Below are positions 27,620 through 35,543 of a stretch of 64,000 nucleotides of DNA, in pieces. Position numbers and translations under genes: made by a program. Under the pieces are notes generated by a model. It had not been told where the DNA came from. It was given only the letters and a program-made list of their open reading frames with translations, and searched no databases. The DNA is from Caldicellulosiruptor diazotrophicus (lineage in GTDB: Bacteria > Bacillota > Thermoanaerobacteria > Caldicellulosiruptorales > Caldicellulosiruptoraceae). Where the stretch lies: assembly GCF_017347585.1 (NCBI RefSeq), contig NZ_AP024480.1, positions 1,386,001 through 1,450,000 on the forward strand. Reading direction: 5' to 3'. Each line of letters opens with the position of its first letter. Position 1 is the first letter of the stretch.

Positions 27620-27645
27620 CTTATTCTCCCTCTTATGAAAAATTT

Positions 27646-29310
27646 TTAATAGTCCATCTCATCAAGCCACTTCTTAGATGCCTCTACCGTTTTTTTATAC
27701 TTTTCGTCTACCTCATCTCTGGGGGCATAAATTGAAATAAAATCATAAAAGCTATTATCATACCCTCTTGTCTTTATTGCAATTGGCATAGGAACTGCAT
27801 GACCTATTAGTAAAGCCTGCTGTTTTGAATCAAGTGATTCTATAATTGATCTTAATTGTTTGCTATTTTTCATACCAGCAAGTGCACTTGTAATGTCAGC
27901 TTCATCAGAAAGAGATAAAATAACTCTTGTTCCAATTTGTGATGCAATCTCACCATCTATCTGTGATGGTCTTTGGTCTATACACATAAGGCTTACCTTT
28001 GCTTTTCTCATCTCTCTTGCTATTGTTCCAAATATTGTTTGCTTTGCGACCTCGGGCGATAAAAATCTGTGGGCTTCTTCGATAGCAATCACAAGTGGCC
28101 TTGGCGGCGAATATTTTTGTCTGTTTGAGATATACCTTTCGTACATCTCCATATATCTTTGGTAAATACGTCTTGATAGTACGTTTGTAACAAAGAGGTA
28201 ATTAAGTAATTTATCACTTTTGCCAAATGTTATATCAACACTTATACCTTTTTGAAGATAGTTTAAAATAATATCAATTGAGTTTGTACCAGGTCGTCTA
28301 TCATATCTAAGGTATGGTAATTCTTTTAACACAGAAAGTTTTCTGATAAGTGCCAAAAGCGAACTTCTGTTGACTACTGTTTCGCTGTCTTTAAACCTCT
28401 CTGCTAAGTCCTCACCATTTATGAGTATCTCCTCAAGCCAGTGTTTGTTCTCTGTCTCCAATTTATTTTTCAGTGCAATCATAACCTGGGCAGCTGTCTC
28501 ATTGAGGTTTAGCTCTTCTGCAATTGATAAAATATCCTCAATCTCAACATCCCTTACATCAATCTCAATTGGTAAAACACCCGCCATTGACGTGGAATTT
28601 TCAACTGTCATTATCTGAACTTTACTTCCAAAAAGACTTTTAAGTCCTCTAACATGTCGGTTTTCCTCATCAACGCTATCAGGTCCATGGTCTGAGTGAG
28701 CATCAAAAATTAAAAGCGATGCCTTATCACAAAGGATTATCCCTGCCATCAACAACCTTGCAAAAAATGATTTTCCTGTACCAGTTCTGCCGTAAATACC
28801 ACTGCTTCGTTCAATAAATCTCTCCATGTCTATGCATACTGTAGAGTTTTCGTCCATGTCAAGAACATTGCCAACAGGAAAATAACGTTTTGGATTTTTT
28901 TCAAAACTCCCAAACACGTCTGAAATATCATCATAAGTAGCTTTTCTTACACTTGAAGCGTGAACAGGTATGTTTCTTATAGGCTGATTTCTCTTTTCCT
29001 CAAGGTCGTAAGAAAGAACTGGTTGTGCCTTAAACACAGTATAAATCGAAGTTCCCCTTGTAATTCTGTTCAATAGTAGGCTTGAGTTCCCTCGCGGAAG
29101 TTCTGACAAAGCTTGCTTGTTCATACCCTCTATCACCATGTCGGTAAGCATACAATAGTACTTCCTTTTTTCTGTTTGGCTAACAAGAATTGCTCCAATC
29201 CTTGTATTTTCCACCACAGAATCATCCTCGACTTTTATCGCAAGACCTTCTGAATAGGAACCACCTATGATTTTGCCAATTCTGTTCTCTTCATACATAT
29301 TACTTGGCAT
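27646..29310 (-). CDS. herA: HerA-like DNA translocase/helicase
   Basis: HerA is a hexameric FtsK/VirB4-superfamily ATPase that drives NurA along DNA during end resection. The 554-residue protein starts with a HAS-barrel-like domain (about 10-65: GKIIGGSYSEGLAIKVEDD through YYCMLTDMVIEG). Then come Walker A GRTGTGKS (174-181) and Walker B LVIAIEEAHRF. A conserved REMRKAKVSLMCIDQRPSQID (sensor/arginine region) follows. The family is best known from archaea and some thermophilic bacteria. Its neighbours nurA, mre11 and rad50 repeat the archaeal gene cluster. Confidence 0.93.
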   Translation of the reverse strand: MPSNMYEENRIGKIIGGSYSEGLAIKVEDDSVVENTRIGAILVSQTEKRKYYCMLTDMVIEGMNKQALSELPRGNSSLLLNRITRGTSIYTVFKAQPVLSYDLEEKRNQPIRNIPVHASSVRKATYDDISDVFGSFEKNPKRYFPVGNVLDMDENSTVCIDMERFIERSSGIYGRTGTGKSFFARLLMAGIILCDKASLLIFDAHSDHGPDSVDEENRHVRGLKSLFGSKVQIMTVENSTSMAGVLPIEIDVRDVEIEDILSIAEELNLNETAAQVMIALKNKLETENKHWLEEILINGEDLAERFKDSETVVNRSSLLALIRKLSVLKELPYLRYDRRPGTNSIDIILNYLQKGISVDITFGKSDKLLNYLFVTNVLSRRIYQRYMEMYERYISNRQKYSPPRPLVIAIEEAHRFLSPEVAKQTIFGTIAREMRKAKVSLMCIDQRPSQIDGEIASQIGTRVILSLSDEADITSALAGMKNSKQLRSIIESLDSKQQALLIGHAVPMPIAIKTRGYDNSFYDFISIYAPRDEVDEKYKKTVEASKKWLDEMDY

Positions 29311-29317
29311 ATCTCAA

Positions 29318-29914
29318 TCACCCTTCTTGTACAGTCATAATCAGATTCTCTAACCTCTCAATTATAGGTTCAAGAAGATTGAGGTCATATTTAAGATAAG
29401 CATTCAAGCTCTTTCCCATCTGTTCTATATAATAATAGTCCTTTCCTCTTGCAAGATATGCAAAAAAAAGCATCCATGGAATAACTTCAATAATATCTAC
29501 ATCTTTTGCCTTTAGTACAGAATTTAGAAAAAGACTATTTTGAGTAGCAAGAAGAATTTCTTTTTGGGTTGCAAGTTCAACCAAACTATGAAGTCTTATA
29601 CTTTTGTCAGGAAGACATCCAACAAATTTGCCATCTACTATGTATCCCAAAACTACACATTTAAAATATCCTTTCAAAATTTGGTCAATCTGTGGGTACT
29701 GTTTTCTTATCTCCTCTTGGGATTTCCATAGAGCTCTTGGATATCCTCCCTCGGATATACTACCAATATCATATCTTGTAACACATCCCACCACTGTGTA
29801 ATCATCTAAATTAAATTTTATAAACCTCCCGGGTGTAGGTATGTTATTCAAATCCTTTGCTTCACAGATAAGATGTGTAAAAGAGATATCTATTATTTCA
29901 CCTACTATCATCAC
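29318..29914 (-). CDS. Uncharacterised protein between nurA and herA (HAS-barrel-like)
   Basis: I cannot assign this 198-residue protein to a named family. Its first 55 residues (VGEIIDISFTHLICEAKD, then TPGRFIKFN and YTVVGCVTRYDIG) have the same spacing as the HAS-barrel start of HerA. It may therefore be a stand-alone HAS barrel. The C-terminal part (about 120-198) is predicted helical. It starts 14 bp after nurA and ends 7 bp before herA, so it is almost certainly co-translated with them. A role as an adaptor between NurA and the HerA ring is inference. Confidence 0.7.
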   Translation of the reverse strand: MMIVGEIIDISFTHLICEAKDLNNIPTPGRFIKFNLDDYTVVGCVTRYDIGSISEGGYPRALWKSQEEIRKQYPQIDQILKGYFKCVVLGYIVDGKFVGCLPDKSIRLHSLVELATQKEILLATQNSLFLNSVLKAKDVDIIEVIPWMLFFAYLARGKDYYYIEQMGKSLNAYLKYDLNLLEPIIERLENLIMTVQEG

Positions 29915-29928
29915 AAAACTACTCCTTC

Positions 29929-31101
29929 TTATATTATCCTTTTTACCTTGTTGTTCTTTTTAGCAGAGAAGTGCACAAGATTATCTTCAAAACTTTGCAG
30001 TATGCTTTCTATCGAATCCTTGTCGTCTTTTGATATTACAGAAAATTCATGAGCATGTGTTAAAGATATGGGATAGCCAAACCCCAGCTGGCACTGATGG
30101 TAAATAGCACCCAAGCAACTCTCAAACCAGTTTTTATCGTTTGCTATATACAACGGAAACTCAATTCGTGCTATCTCGTAACCTGTGTTCAAATAAACAA
30201 AGCCTATATCGGTCTTTTCAAACTCATCAAAAGCTCTACCTAATGTGTAAAAGATGTTTGAATACTCTCCTTCCTTAAGGTCGGAAAATAAAACGACATC
30301 CTTTATTCTACCTATTTTTTCACACTCTCTTTTTTGCTCCTTTGGACACTCTCTACAATTTATCCTTGTTTTTTCACACATATGTATTCTGTAAATATTA
30401 GAAATAATTGAATTTTTGGGAACAGAAATAAAACCGCACACGGCAATTTTCTTTTGTTCTGCCAGGATGAATATCCTTTCAAGAATAGCATTTGCTTTTC
30501 TGCCAAAACGCATGCCTTGCCTGTCTTGTGACCAGTCAATGAGATTCCCATCGTAAAGTACTATCATAAGCTTATCTGTTTGAGTACTCTTTTCTATATA
30601 CTCTAAAATTGTTTCAAACTCTTTCTGTTGGCGTTCTTGTGATATCTCAGATGAATTTTTAAAAGTAACATCGTCTTTGTCAGAATACAATTCTTGGTCA
30701 AGATAAATGTAGGGAAAAGTTTTGTACCAAAATCTACTTTCTTTTTCTCCATAGGCAATAGAGACACAGGCAATGTTCAACACATAATAAGGTGTTAGAA
30801 TATGCCTATCTATTTCTGTATTACTGCCATCTACTGCAAAAACCTCATAGTCAGTATTCAAATGGCATTTGTGAGATTTCAAAAATTCATTGTAATTGCT
30901 ATAGTATGGAAGGCAGAATAAAATCTCATTTTTCTCGTCCTTGCTAGGAATTTTTGAGAGAACATTTTGAATTTTCTTTCTATCTACCGAATTTAAAAAC
31001 GCAAACACATCTTCAACATTTGATTTTAATTCTTCCTCATGCTTTGCTAAAACCTCTTTCTTTTCATTTATCTGTACAGACAATCTGTAAAGGTCTAACA
31101 T
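29929..31101 (-). CDS. nurA: NurA domain nuclease
   Basis: NurA is a 5'-3' nuclease that works with HerA to resect DNA ends. The 390-residue protein has the family's first acidic motif FAVDGSNTEID (Asp91), a second acidic site VLYDGNLIDW (Asp184) and a C-terminal LTHAHEF histidine motif (about 348-352). A four-cysteine cluster (C242, C249, C252, C260; MCEKTRINCRECPKEQKREC) lies in the middle and could bind zinc or an Fe-S cluster. The gene precedes the HAS-barrel-like gene and herA. The 65-bp gap to ispF upstream could hold a separate promoter. Confidence 0.88.
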   Translation of the reverse strand: MLDLYRLSVQINEKKEVLAKHEEELKSNVEDVFAFLNSVDRKKIQNVLSKIPSKDEKNEILFCLPYYSNYNEFLKSHKCHLNTDYEVFAVDGSNTEIDRHILTPYYVLNIACVSIAYGEKESRFWYKTFPYIYLDQELYSDKDDVTFKNSSEISQERQQKEFETILEYIEKSTQTDKLMIVLYDGNLIDWSQDRQGMRFGRKANAILERIFILAEQKKIAVCGFISVPKNSIISNIYRIHMCEKTRINCRECPKEQKRECEKIGRIKDVVLFSDLKEGEYSNIFYTLGRAFDEFEKTDIGFVYLNTGYEIARIEFPLYIANDKNWFESCLGAIYHQCQLGFGYPISLTHAHEFSVISKDDKDSIESILQSFEDNLVHFSAKKNNKVKRII

Positions 31102-31166
31102 CTTATCACATCCAAAAGTTATTCTTATACTTAATTATATCTCTTGTACTTCATTTTATCAAACAT

Positions 31167-31640
31167 TTATTCGCAAATCAAAACCACTGCATATGCTGAA
31201 ATTCCTTCTTCTCTTCCTTCAAATCCCAATCCTTCAGTTGTTTTTCCTTTTATATTTACCTGCGTACTTTCAATCTTGAGGCAATCTGCAATTTTATTTT
31301 TCATCTCATTAGTATAAGGAGAAATCTTGGGCCTTTGGCTAACTACTGTTGAATCGATGTTCACTATTTTCATATTCTTTTCTTCCAAAAGCCTTGCCAC
31401 TTCTTTTAAAAGAACCAAGCTTGAAATGTCTTTATACTTAGGGTTAGTGTCTGGGAAAAGCCTTCCAATATCATTTTCCCCCATAGCACCAAGAATAGCA
31501 TCAATTATAGCATGGACCAGAACATCTGCATCTGAATGGCCCAGAAGTCCCTTTTCAAACGGTATTTCAACCCCGCCCAATATAAGTTTTCTTCCCTCGA
31601 CAAATCTGTGAACATCATATCCAATCCCTACTTTAAACAT
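31167..31640 (-). CDS. ispF: 2-C-methyl-D-erythritol 2,4-cyclodiphosphate synthase
   Basis: IspF forms the cyclic diphosphate in the MEP route to isoprenoids. The 157-residue protein has the metal site GIGYDVHRF (Asp9 and His11) with His43 in VLVHAIIDA, and the signature [10 protein letters not shown]-terminal [17 protein letters not shown] loop is typical. It begins five bases after mntA and 65 bp before nurA. Its usual partner ispD is not nearby. Confidence 0.95.
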   Translation of the reverse strand: MFKVGIGYDVHRFVEGRKLILGGVEIPFEKGLLGHSDADVLVHAIIDAILGAMGENDIGRLFPDTNPKYKDISSLVLLKEVARLLEEKNMKIVNIDSTVVSQRPKISPYTNEMKNKIADCLKIESTQVNIKGKTTEGLGFEGREEGISAYAVVLICE

Positions 31641-31645
31641 TTGAC

Positions 31646-31945
31646 TTAAACTCTCCTTTCAAATATTACAATTCCTTCTTTTAAGATTTTATTTTTGAAT
31701 GTTTCGTTTTCTAATTTCTCAAGTTCAACTAAGTCAACCTTATAAAGCCCTGCAGCTTCATCCAAATCTAATTTAAAACCAGCTGTTGTTTCACCATCTA
31801 CCACTATTGCAATGTCAATATCCGAATTTATTTTATAATCACCTCTTGCTCTTGAACCAAATAATATAGCCTTTTTTATTGTCCTTTCACTCCTGATGAG
31901 CTCCATAATTTTCTCAAATATGACATCTTCAATCCCAAATTTCAT
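31646..31945 (-). CDS. MntA-type nucleotidyltransferase antitoxin
   Basis: This 99-residue minimal nucleotidyltransferase has the motif GS-x10-DxD ([21 protein letters not shown]30, S31, D42 and D44). In characterised HepT-MntA type VII systems the antitoxin adds AMP to a tyrosine of the HEPN toxin. This protein matches that motif and overlaps the partner gene by four bases. It could instead modify another target, but the pairing makes the toxin-antitoxin reading the most likely. Confidence 0.87.
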   Translation of the reverse strand: MKFGIEDVIFEKIMELIRSERTIKKAILFGSRARGDYKINSDIDIAIVVDGETTAGFKLDLDEAAGLYKVDLVELEKLENETFKNKILKEGIVIFERRV

Positions 31946-32343
31946 TTAATCAACTCCTCAATTTTTTTCTCAAGTTCCTCAAACAAAGGTAAGTAGTCAC
32001 TTTTTATTCTCTCAAATATTATTTTGGCAACACATTCATCATAGGTGTGGACCGTCAAGTTCCTATCTTCAATCATCCTTAGCCATTTTTCTTGATTTTC
32101 AATCAAGCCCACTGAAAATGCTTCTTTGAAAACTGCTCTAGGCGAAGAAATACTTACTATGCCTTGATATTCCAAATACGCCTTCAATAATTTCCAGGCA
32201 AGCTCATAGGTAAATTCAAATCTTTGAATAGCACCGTCATACAAAAGAGGATTATCGCTTCTTTCCGACACCGCTTCTTTCAATCTCAAAAGTGCTTTCT
32301 GAAAGTTAGCAAATCTTTCTCTAATTTTTTCCAAATCATTCAT
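31942..32343 (-). CDS. HepT-type HEPN toxin (HI0074 family)
   Basis: This 133-residue helical HEPN protein carries RNLTVHTY (R94, H99, Y101), the RX4HXY motif of HepT RNase toxins. Tyr101 is the predicted AMPylation site. Other matches to the nucleotidyltransferase-substrate-binding HI0074 type include FEFTYELAWKLLKAYLE and SPRAVFKEAFSVGLI. It comes before the mntA gene, and the two overlap, as in known pairs. GGAGG lies immediately before the start. It is the first gene of a run that includes ispF and the nurA-herA genes. Confidence 0.87.
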   Translation of the reverse strand: MNDLEKIRERFANFQKALLRLKEAVSERSDNPLLYDGAIQRFEFTYELAWKLLKAYLEYQGIVSISSPRAVFKEAFSVGLIENQEKWLRMIEDRNLTVHTYDECVAKIIFERIKSDYLPLFEELEKKIEELIK

Positions 32344-32383
32344 CCTCCATTTTCTTTTTGTTCTTTTACTTTTCGATATTTAA

Positions 32384-32392
32384 ATTATATCA
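32384..32392 (-). promoter_or_regulatory. Extended -10 promoter for the hepT operon
   Basis: On the minus strand TGATATAAT fits TGnTATAAT and lies about 40 bp upstream of the hepT start. It is divergent from the lysine-riboswitch promoter. Confidence 0.5.
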
Positions 32393-32425
32393 CATGAAAA
32401 AAACCTCTTAGTCTTTCAAAAAAAT

Positions 32426-32455
32426 TTGACATACAAAGAATCTTAATGGTATTAT
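32426..32455 (+). promoter_or_regulatory. Promoter of the lysine operon
   Basis: TTGACA (32426-32431) and TATTAT (32450-32455) are separated by 18 bp. Transcription would start near 32462, about 22 bases before the riboswitch P1 stem. Confidence 0.75.
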
Positions 32456-32483
32456 TAAATAAACACCACAAGTGAATAGCTCA

Positions 32484-32678
32484 TAATATATTAATAGATA
32501 GAGGCGCGTCTTTTAAGAGTAGGCAGGTGGATGTGAAAGAAGACACAGATGAAACCTGCTGAAAGGAAAAGACGCCGAAGGGAGTTTCTTTCTTCTTGGA
32601 AACTTCCCTGGGTGCATGGAGAATATCCATGCAACTGTCACCAATTGAAAAATTGGTGGAGCGCTATCTGTTAATATA
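32484..32678 (+). ncRNA. Lysine riboswitch (L box)
   Basis: The leader has the hallmark L-box segments in order: GATAGAGGCGCG (32497-32508), AGAGTAGGCAGG, GAAAGGAAAAGACGCCGAAGG, CTGTCACC and GGAGCGCTATC closing P1. The outer stem TATTAATAGATAG pairs with CTATCTGTTAATA through one G-U. The internal TTCC/GGAA, TGCATGG/CCATGCA and ACCAATT/AATTGGT stems are visible. It precedes asd-dapA-dapB, so high lysine should switch the operon off. Confidence 0.95.
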
Positions 32679-32708
32679 TTGTATGGCTAATGTACAATAT
32701 ATTAACAG
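32668..32708 (+). promoter_or_regulatory. 16-bp perfect hairpin in the lysine riboswitch expression platform
   Basis: CTGTTAATATATTGTA (32668-32683) pairs perfectly with TACAATATATTAACAG (32693-32708) around a 9-nt loop. The 5' arm includes the 3' strand of riboswitch stem P1, so the two structures exclude each other. The terminator hairpin starts at the very next base. Confidence 0.8.
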
Positions 32709-32735
32709 AAGCTGGCTCTAAAACCAGCTTTTTTT
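32709..32735 (+). terminator. Riboswitch-controlled terminator before asd
   Basis: AAGCTGG and CCAGCTT form a 7-bp stem with an 8-nt loop and end in a run of seven T. It is placed between the lysine aptamer and the asd start. Confidence 0.85.
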
Positions 32736-32792
32736 AGTTTGCACAAACAGAATAACATATCTTTAATTTTTGAAGAGGAGGTTTACAATAAA

Positions 32793-33794
32793 GTGGCAAA
32801 GAAAATTAGAATGGCAATAGTTGGCGCAACAGGCATGGTTGGAAGAACATTTTTAAAGGTCTTGGAAGAGAGAAATCTGCCTGTTGAAGAATATTTCCTT
32901 TTTGCATCAAGCAGGTCAGCAGGGACAAAAGTTGAGTTTATGGGAAGAGAATACATAGTTGAAGAGTTAAAAGAAGACTCATTCGACAGGGGGATTGACA
33001 TTGCTCTGTTCTCTGCTGGTGCTTCAACATCTCTTCACTTTGCTCCAATTGCAGCATCAAAAGGGTGTATTGTAATTGACAACTCAAGTGCATGGCGTAT
33101 GGAAAAGGATGTTCCTCTTGTTGTACCGGAGGTCAACCCTGAAGATATTAAATGGCACAAGGGAATTATTGCAAACCCTAACTGTTCAACCATCCAGGCG
33201 GTTGTTGTTTTAAAACCTTTGCATGACAAGTACAAAATAAAAAGGATTGTGTACTCAACATACCAGGCAGTTTCAGGTGCAGGATATCAAGGATATTTGG
33301 ATTTAGAAGAAGGATTAAAAGGTGCTCCGCCAAAGAAGTTCCCATACCCAATTGCAGGAAATGTTATTCCCCATATTGATGTTTTTTTAGAAAATGGATA
33401 TACAAAAGAAGAGATGAAGATGATAAACGAGACAAGAAAGATTTTACATGATGACTCAATAAAGATTACTGCAACAACTGTGAGAGTGCCTGTTTTCAAC
33501 GGTCACAGCGAATCAATAAATGTAGAGTTCGAAAAGCAGTTTGATTTAGAAGAGTTAAAAGAAACTCTCAAAAGTGCAAAAGGTGTAGTTGTTCAGGATG
33601 ACCCTGCAAATCTTTTATATCCTATGCCAATCTATGTTTCCGGAAAAGATGAAGTTTATGTTGGAAGAATTAGAAGAGATGAATCTGTTGAAAGTGGAGT
33701 AAATCTGTGGGTTGTTGCTGACAATATAAGAAAAGGAGCAGCAACAAACGCTGTCCAGATTGCTGAAAAAGTAATAGAATATTTCTTTAGCTAA
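32793..33794 (+). CDS. asd: Aspartate-semialdehyde dehydrogenase
   Basis: Asd reduces aspartyl-phosphate to aspartate-semialdehyde, the branch point to lysine, diaminopimelate, methionine and threonine. The 333-residue protein has the NADP loop VGATGMVGRTFL, the active-site cysteine in ANPNCSTIQ, and the C-terminal GHSESINVEFE histidine motif. The start is GTG 32793 (AKKIRMAIVG follows), 11 bases after GAGGAGG. The frame stays open 54 bases further upstream, but that extension has no ribosome site. It is first in the lysine-riboswitch operon. Confidence 0.95.
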   Translation: MAKKIRMAIVGATGMVGRTFLKVLEERNLPVEEYFLFASSRSAGTKVEFMGREYIVEELKEDSFDRGIDIALFSAGASTSLHFAPIAASKGCIVIDNSSAWRMEKDVPLVVPEVNPEDIKWHKGIIANPNCSTIQAVVVLKPLHDKYKIKRIVYSTYQAVSGAGYQGYLDLEEGLKGAPPKKFPYPIAGNVIPHIDVFLENGYTKEEMKMINETRKILHDDSIKITATTVRVPVFNGHSESINVEFEKQFDLEELKETLKSAKGVVVQDDPANLLYPMPIYVSGKDEVYVGRIRRDESVESGVNLWVVADNIRKGAATNAVQIAEKVIEYFFS

Positions 33795-33847
33795 TTGAAA
33801 AGTGGCTAAACTTTAAAGTTTGAATAAATGGGGAGGGTTTATTTGCT

Positions 33848-34735
33848 ATGTCTCTTTTTAAAGGTTCAGGTGTTGCTTTAATAACACCTTTTAAGGATGA
33901 AGAGAATGTAGACTTTGAAACTCTTGGAAGGCTTGTTGACTTTCACTTAGAGCACAAGACAGATGCAATCATTGTATGTGGTACAACTGGAGAGCCTTCA
34001 ACAATGCCAGATGATGAACATTTAGAAGTAATCAGATTTGTAATTGATAGGGTTGCTGGCAAAAAACCTGTTATTGCTGGTGTTGGTAGCAATCACACAA
34101 AACATGCCGTTTATCTTTCCAAAAAAGCACAGGAACTTGGTGCAGATGGTCTTTTGCATGTAACACCATACTACAACAAAACAACTCAAAAAGGATTAAT
34201 TGAGCACTTTCAAAGAATAAATGATGCTGTATCAATTCCTATTATTGTTTACAATGTACCATCAAGGACAGGGCTAAATGTTTTGCCTGAAACCATGAAA
34301 GAACTTGCAAAACTGCCAAATATAAAAGCGATAAAAGAAGCAAGTGGCAACATCACACAGGTTGCCGAAATTGCTATGCTCTGTCCCGAAATTGATATCT
34401 ATTCTGGAAATGATGACCAGATAGTACCTATTCTCTCTGTTGGTGGAATTGGTGTTATTTCAGTGCTTGCAAATATTCTGCCTGATGAGACACATGATAT
34501 TGTAGAATATTTTTTAAACGGTGAAATTGAAAAAGCAAGACAACTTCAGCTAAAGCTTCTTCCTATAATCAAAGCACTCTTTATTGAAGTAAACCCAATT
34601 CCTGTAAAAGAAGCTATGAACATGATGGGATTTAAAGTTGGAAAGCCGAGATTGCCACTTACCACTATGACAGAAAAGAGCAGAGAAATACTCAAAAAAG
34701 CACTTATTGACTATGGCATTTCGATAAAAGAATGA
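33848..34735 (+). CDS. dapA: 4-hydroxy-tetrahydrodipicolinate synthase
   Basis: DapA condenses pyruvate with aspartate-semialdehyde, the first committed step to lysine and diaminopimelate. The 295-residue protein has GTTGEPSTM, the catalytic Tyr135 in YNVPSRTG and the Schiff-base Lys163 in AIKEASGN. It follows asd after 53 bp and precedes dapB. Confidence 0.97.
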   Translation: MSLFKGSGVALITPFKDEENVDFETLGRLVDFHLEHKTDAIIVCGTTGEPSTMPDDEHLEVIRFVIDRVAGKKPVIAGVGSNHTKHAVYLSKKAQELGADGLLHVTPYYNKTTQKGLIEHFQRINDAVSIPIIVYNVPSRTGLNVLPETMKELAKLPNIKAIKEASGNITQVAEIAMLCPEIDIYSGNDDQIVPILSVGGIGVISVLANILPDETHDIVEYFLNGEIEKARQLQLKLLPIIKALFIEVNPIPVKEAMNMMGFKVGKPRLPLTTMTEKSREILKKALIDYGISIKE

Positions 34736-34772
34736 GAATAAAATAATAACAAGGATTGGATGTGAGACACAA

Positions 34773-35531
34773 ATGATTAGCATCTTACTTAATGGCTGCA
34801 ATGGTAAAATGGGTCAGGTTGTGAGCAAGGTTGCTAAAAACTATGACAATATCAAGATTGTTGCAGGAGTTGACTTAAATACAGACAAAAACTTTGACTA
34901 TCCTGTATACCAAAGTCCCGAGGAAGTGGTTGAAAACTTTGATGTTATAATTGACTTTTCTCTTCCTGAAGCAACAATGAAAATACTTGAGTTTGCAAAA
35001 CAAAAAAACAAACCAGTTGTAATAGCAACGACAGGATTTACATCTGACCAGAAAACTAAAATTTTGAAATATTCAAAGCAAATTCCTATTTTCTGGTCTG
35101 CTAATATGTCTTTGGGAGTGAATCTCGTTGCAGAGCTCATCCAAAAGGCTTTTAAAGCTCTTGGTCCTTCATTTGATATTGAAATCATTGAAAAACATCA
35201 CAACCAAAAAATAGATTCACCTTCGGGCACAGCTCTGATGCTTGCTGATGCAATAAACGAGGTTGCAAATAATTCATATGAGTATATCTATGACAGGCAT
35301 ACAAGGAGAAAGAAAAGACAGCAAAACGAGATAGGAATATCATCTGTGCGCGGTGGAACAATTGTGGGTGAGCACAGTGTCATTTTTGCTGGCCCTGATG
35401 AGATTATTGAGATAAAGCACACTGCACTTTCAAAAGAAATTTTTGCAAATGGAGCAATTAAGGCTGCAATGTTTATTCAAGGCAAAGGCGCGGGTATATA
35501 TAATATGAAAGATTTGATTAATTCAATGTGA
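34773..35531 (+). CDS. dapB: 4-hydroxy-tetrahydrodipicolinate reductase
   Basis: DapB reduces the DapA product using NAD(P)H. The 252-residue protein has the dinucleotide loop NGCNGKMGQVV and the signature EKHHNQKIDSPSGTALMLADAI, which carries the catalytic His and Lys. It continues the operon order asd-dapA-dapB. Confidence 0.97.
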   Translation: MISILLNGCNGKMGQVVSKVAKNYDNIKIVAGVDLNTDKNFDYPVYQSPEEVVENFDVIIDFSLPEATMKILEFAKQKNKPVVIATTGFTSDQKTKILKYSKQIPIFWSANMSLGVNLVAELIQKAFKALGPSFDIEIIEKHHNQKIDSPSGTALMLADAINEVANNSYEYIYDRHTRRKKRQQNEIGISSVRGGTIVGEHSVIFAGPDEIIEIKHTALSKEIFANGAIKAAMFIQGKGAGIYNMKDLINSM

Positions 35532-35543
35532 GGTGTTTTAAAT

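Noticed and set aside
32739-32792. Longer N-terminus for Asd
   Set aside because: The extension starts right after the riboswitch terminator, contains the ribosome site GAGGAGG in its coding part, and is not typical of the family.
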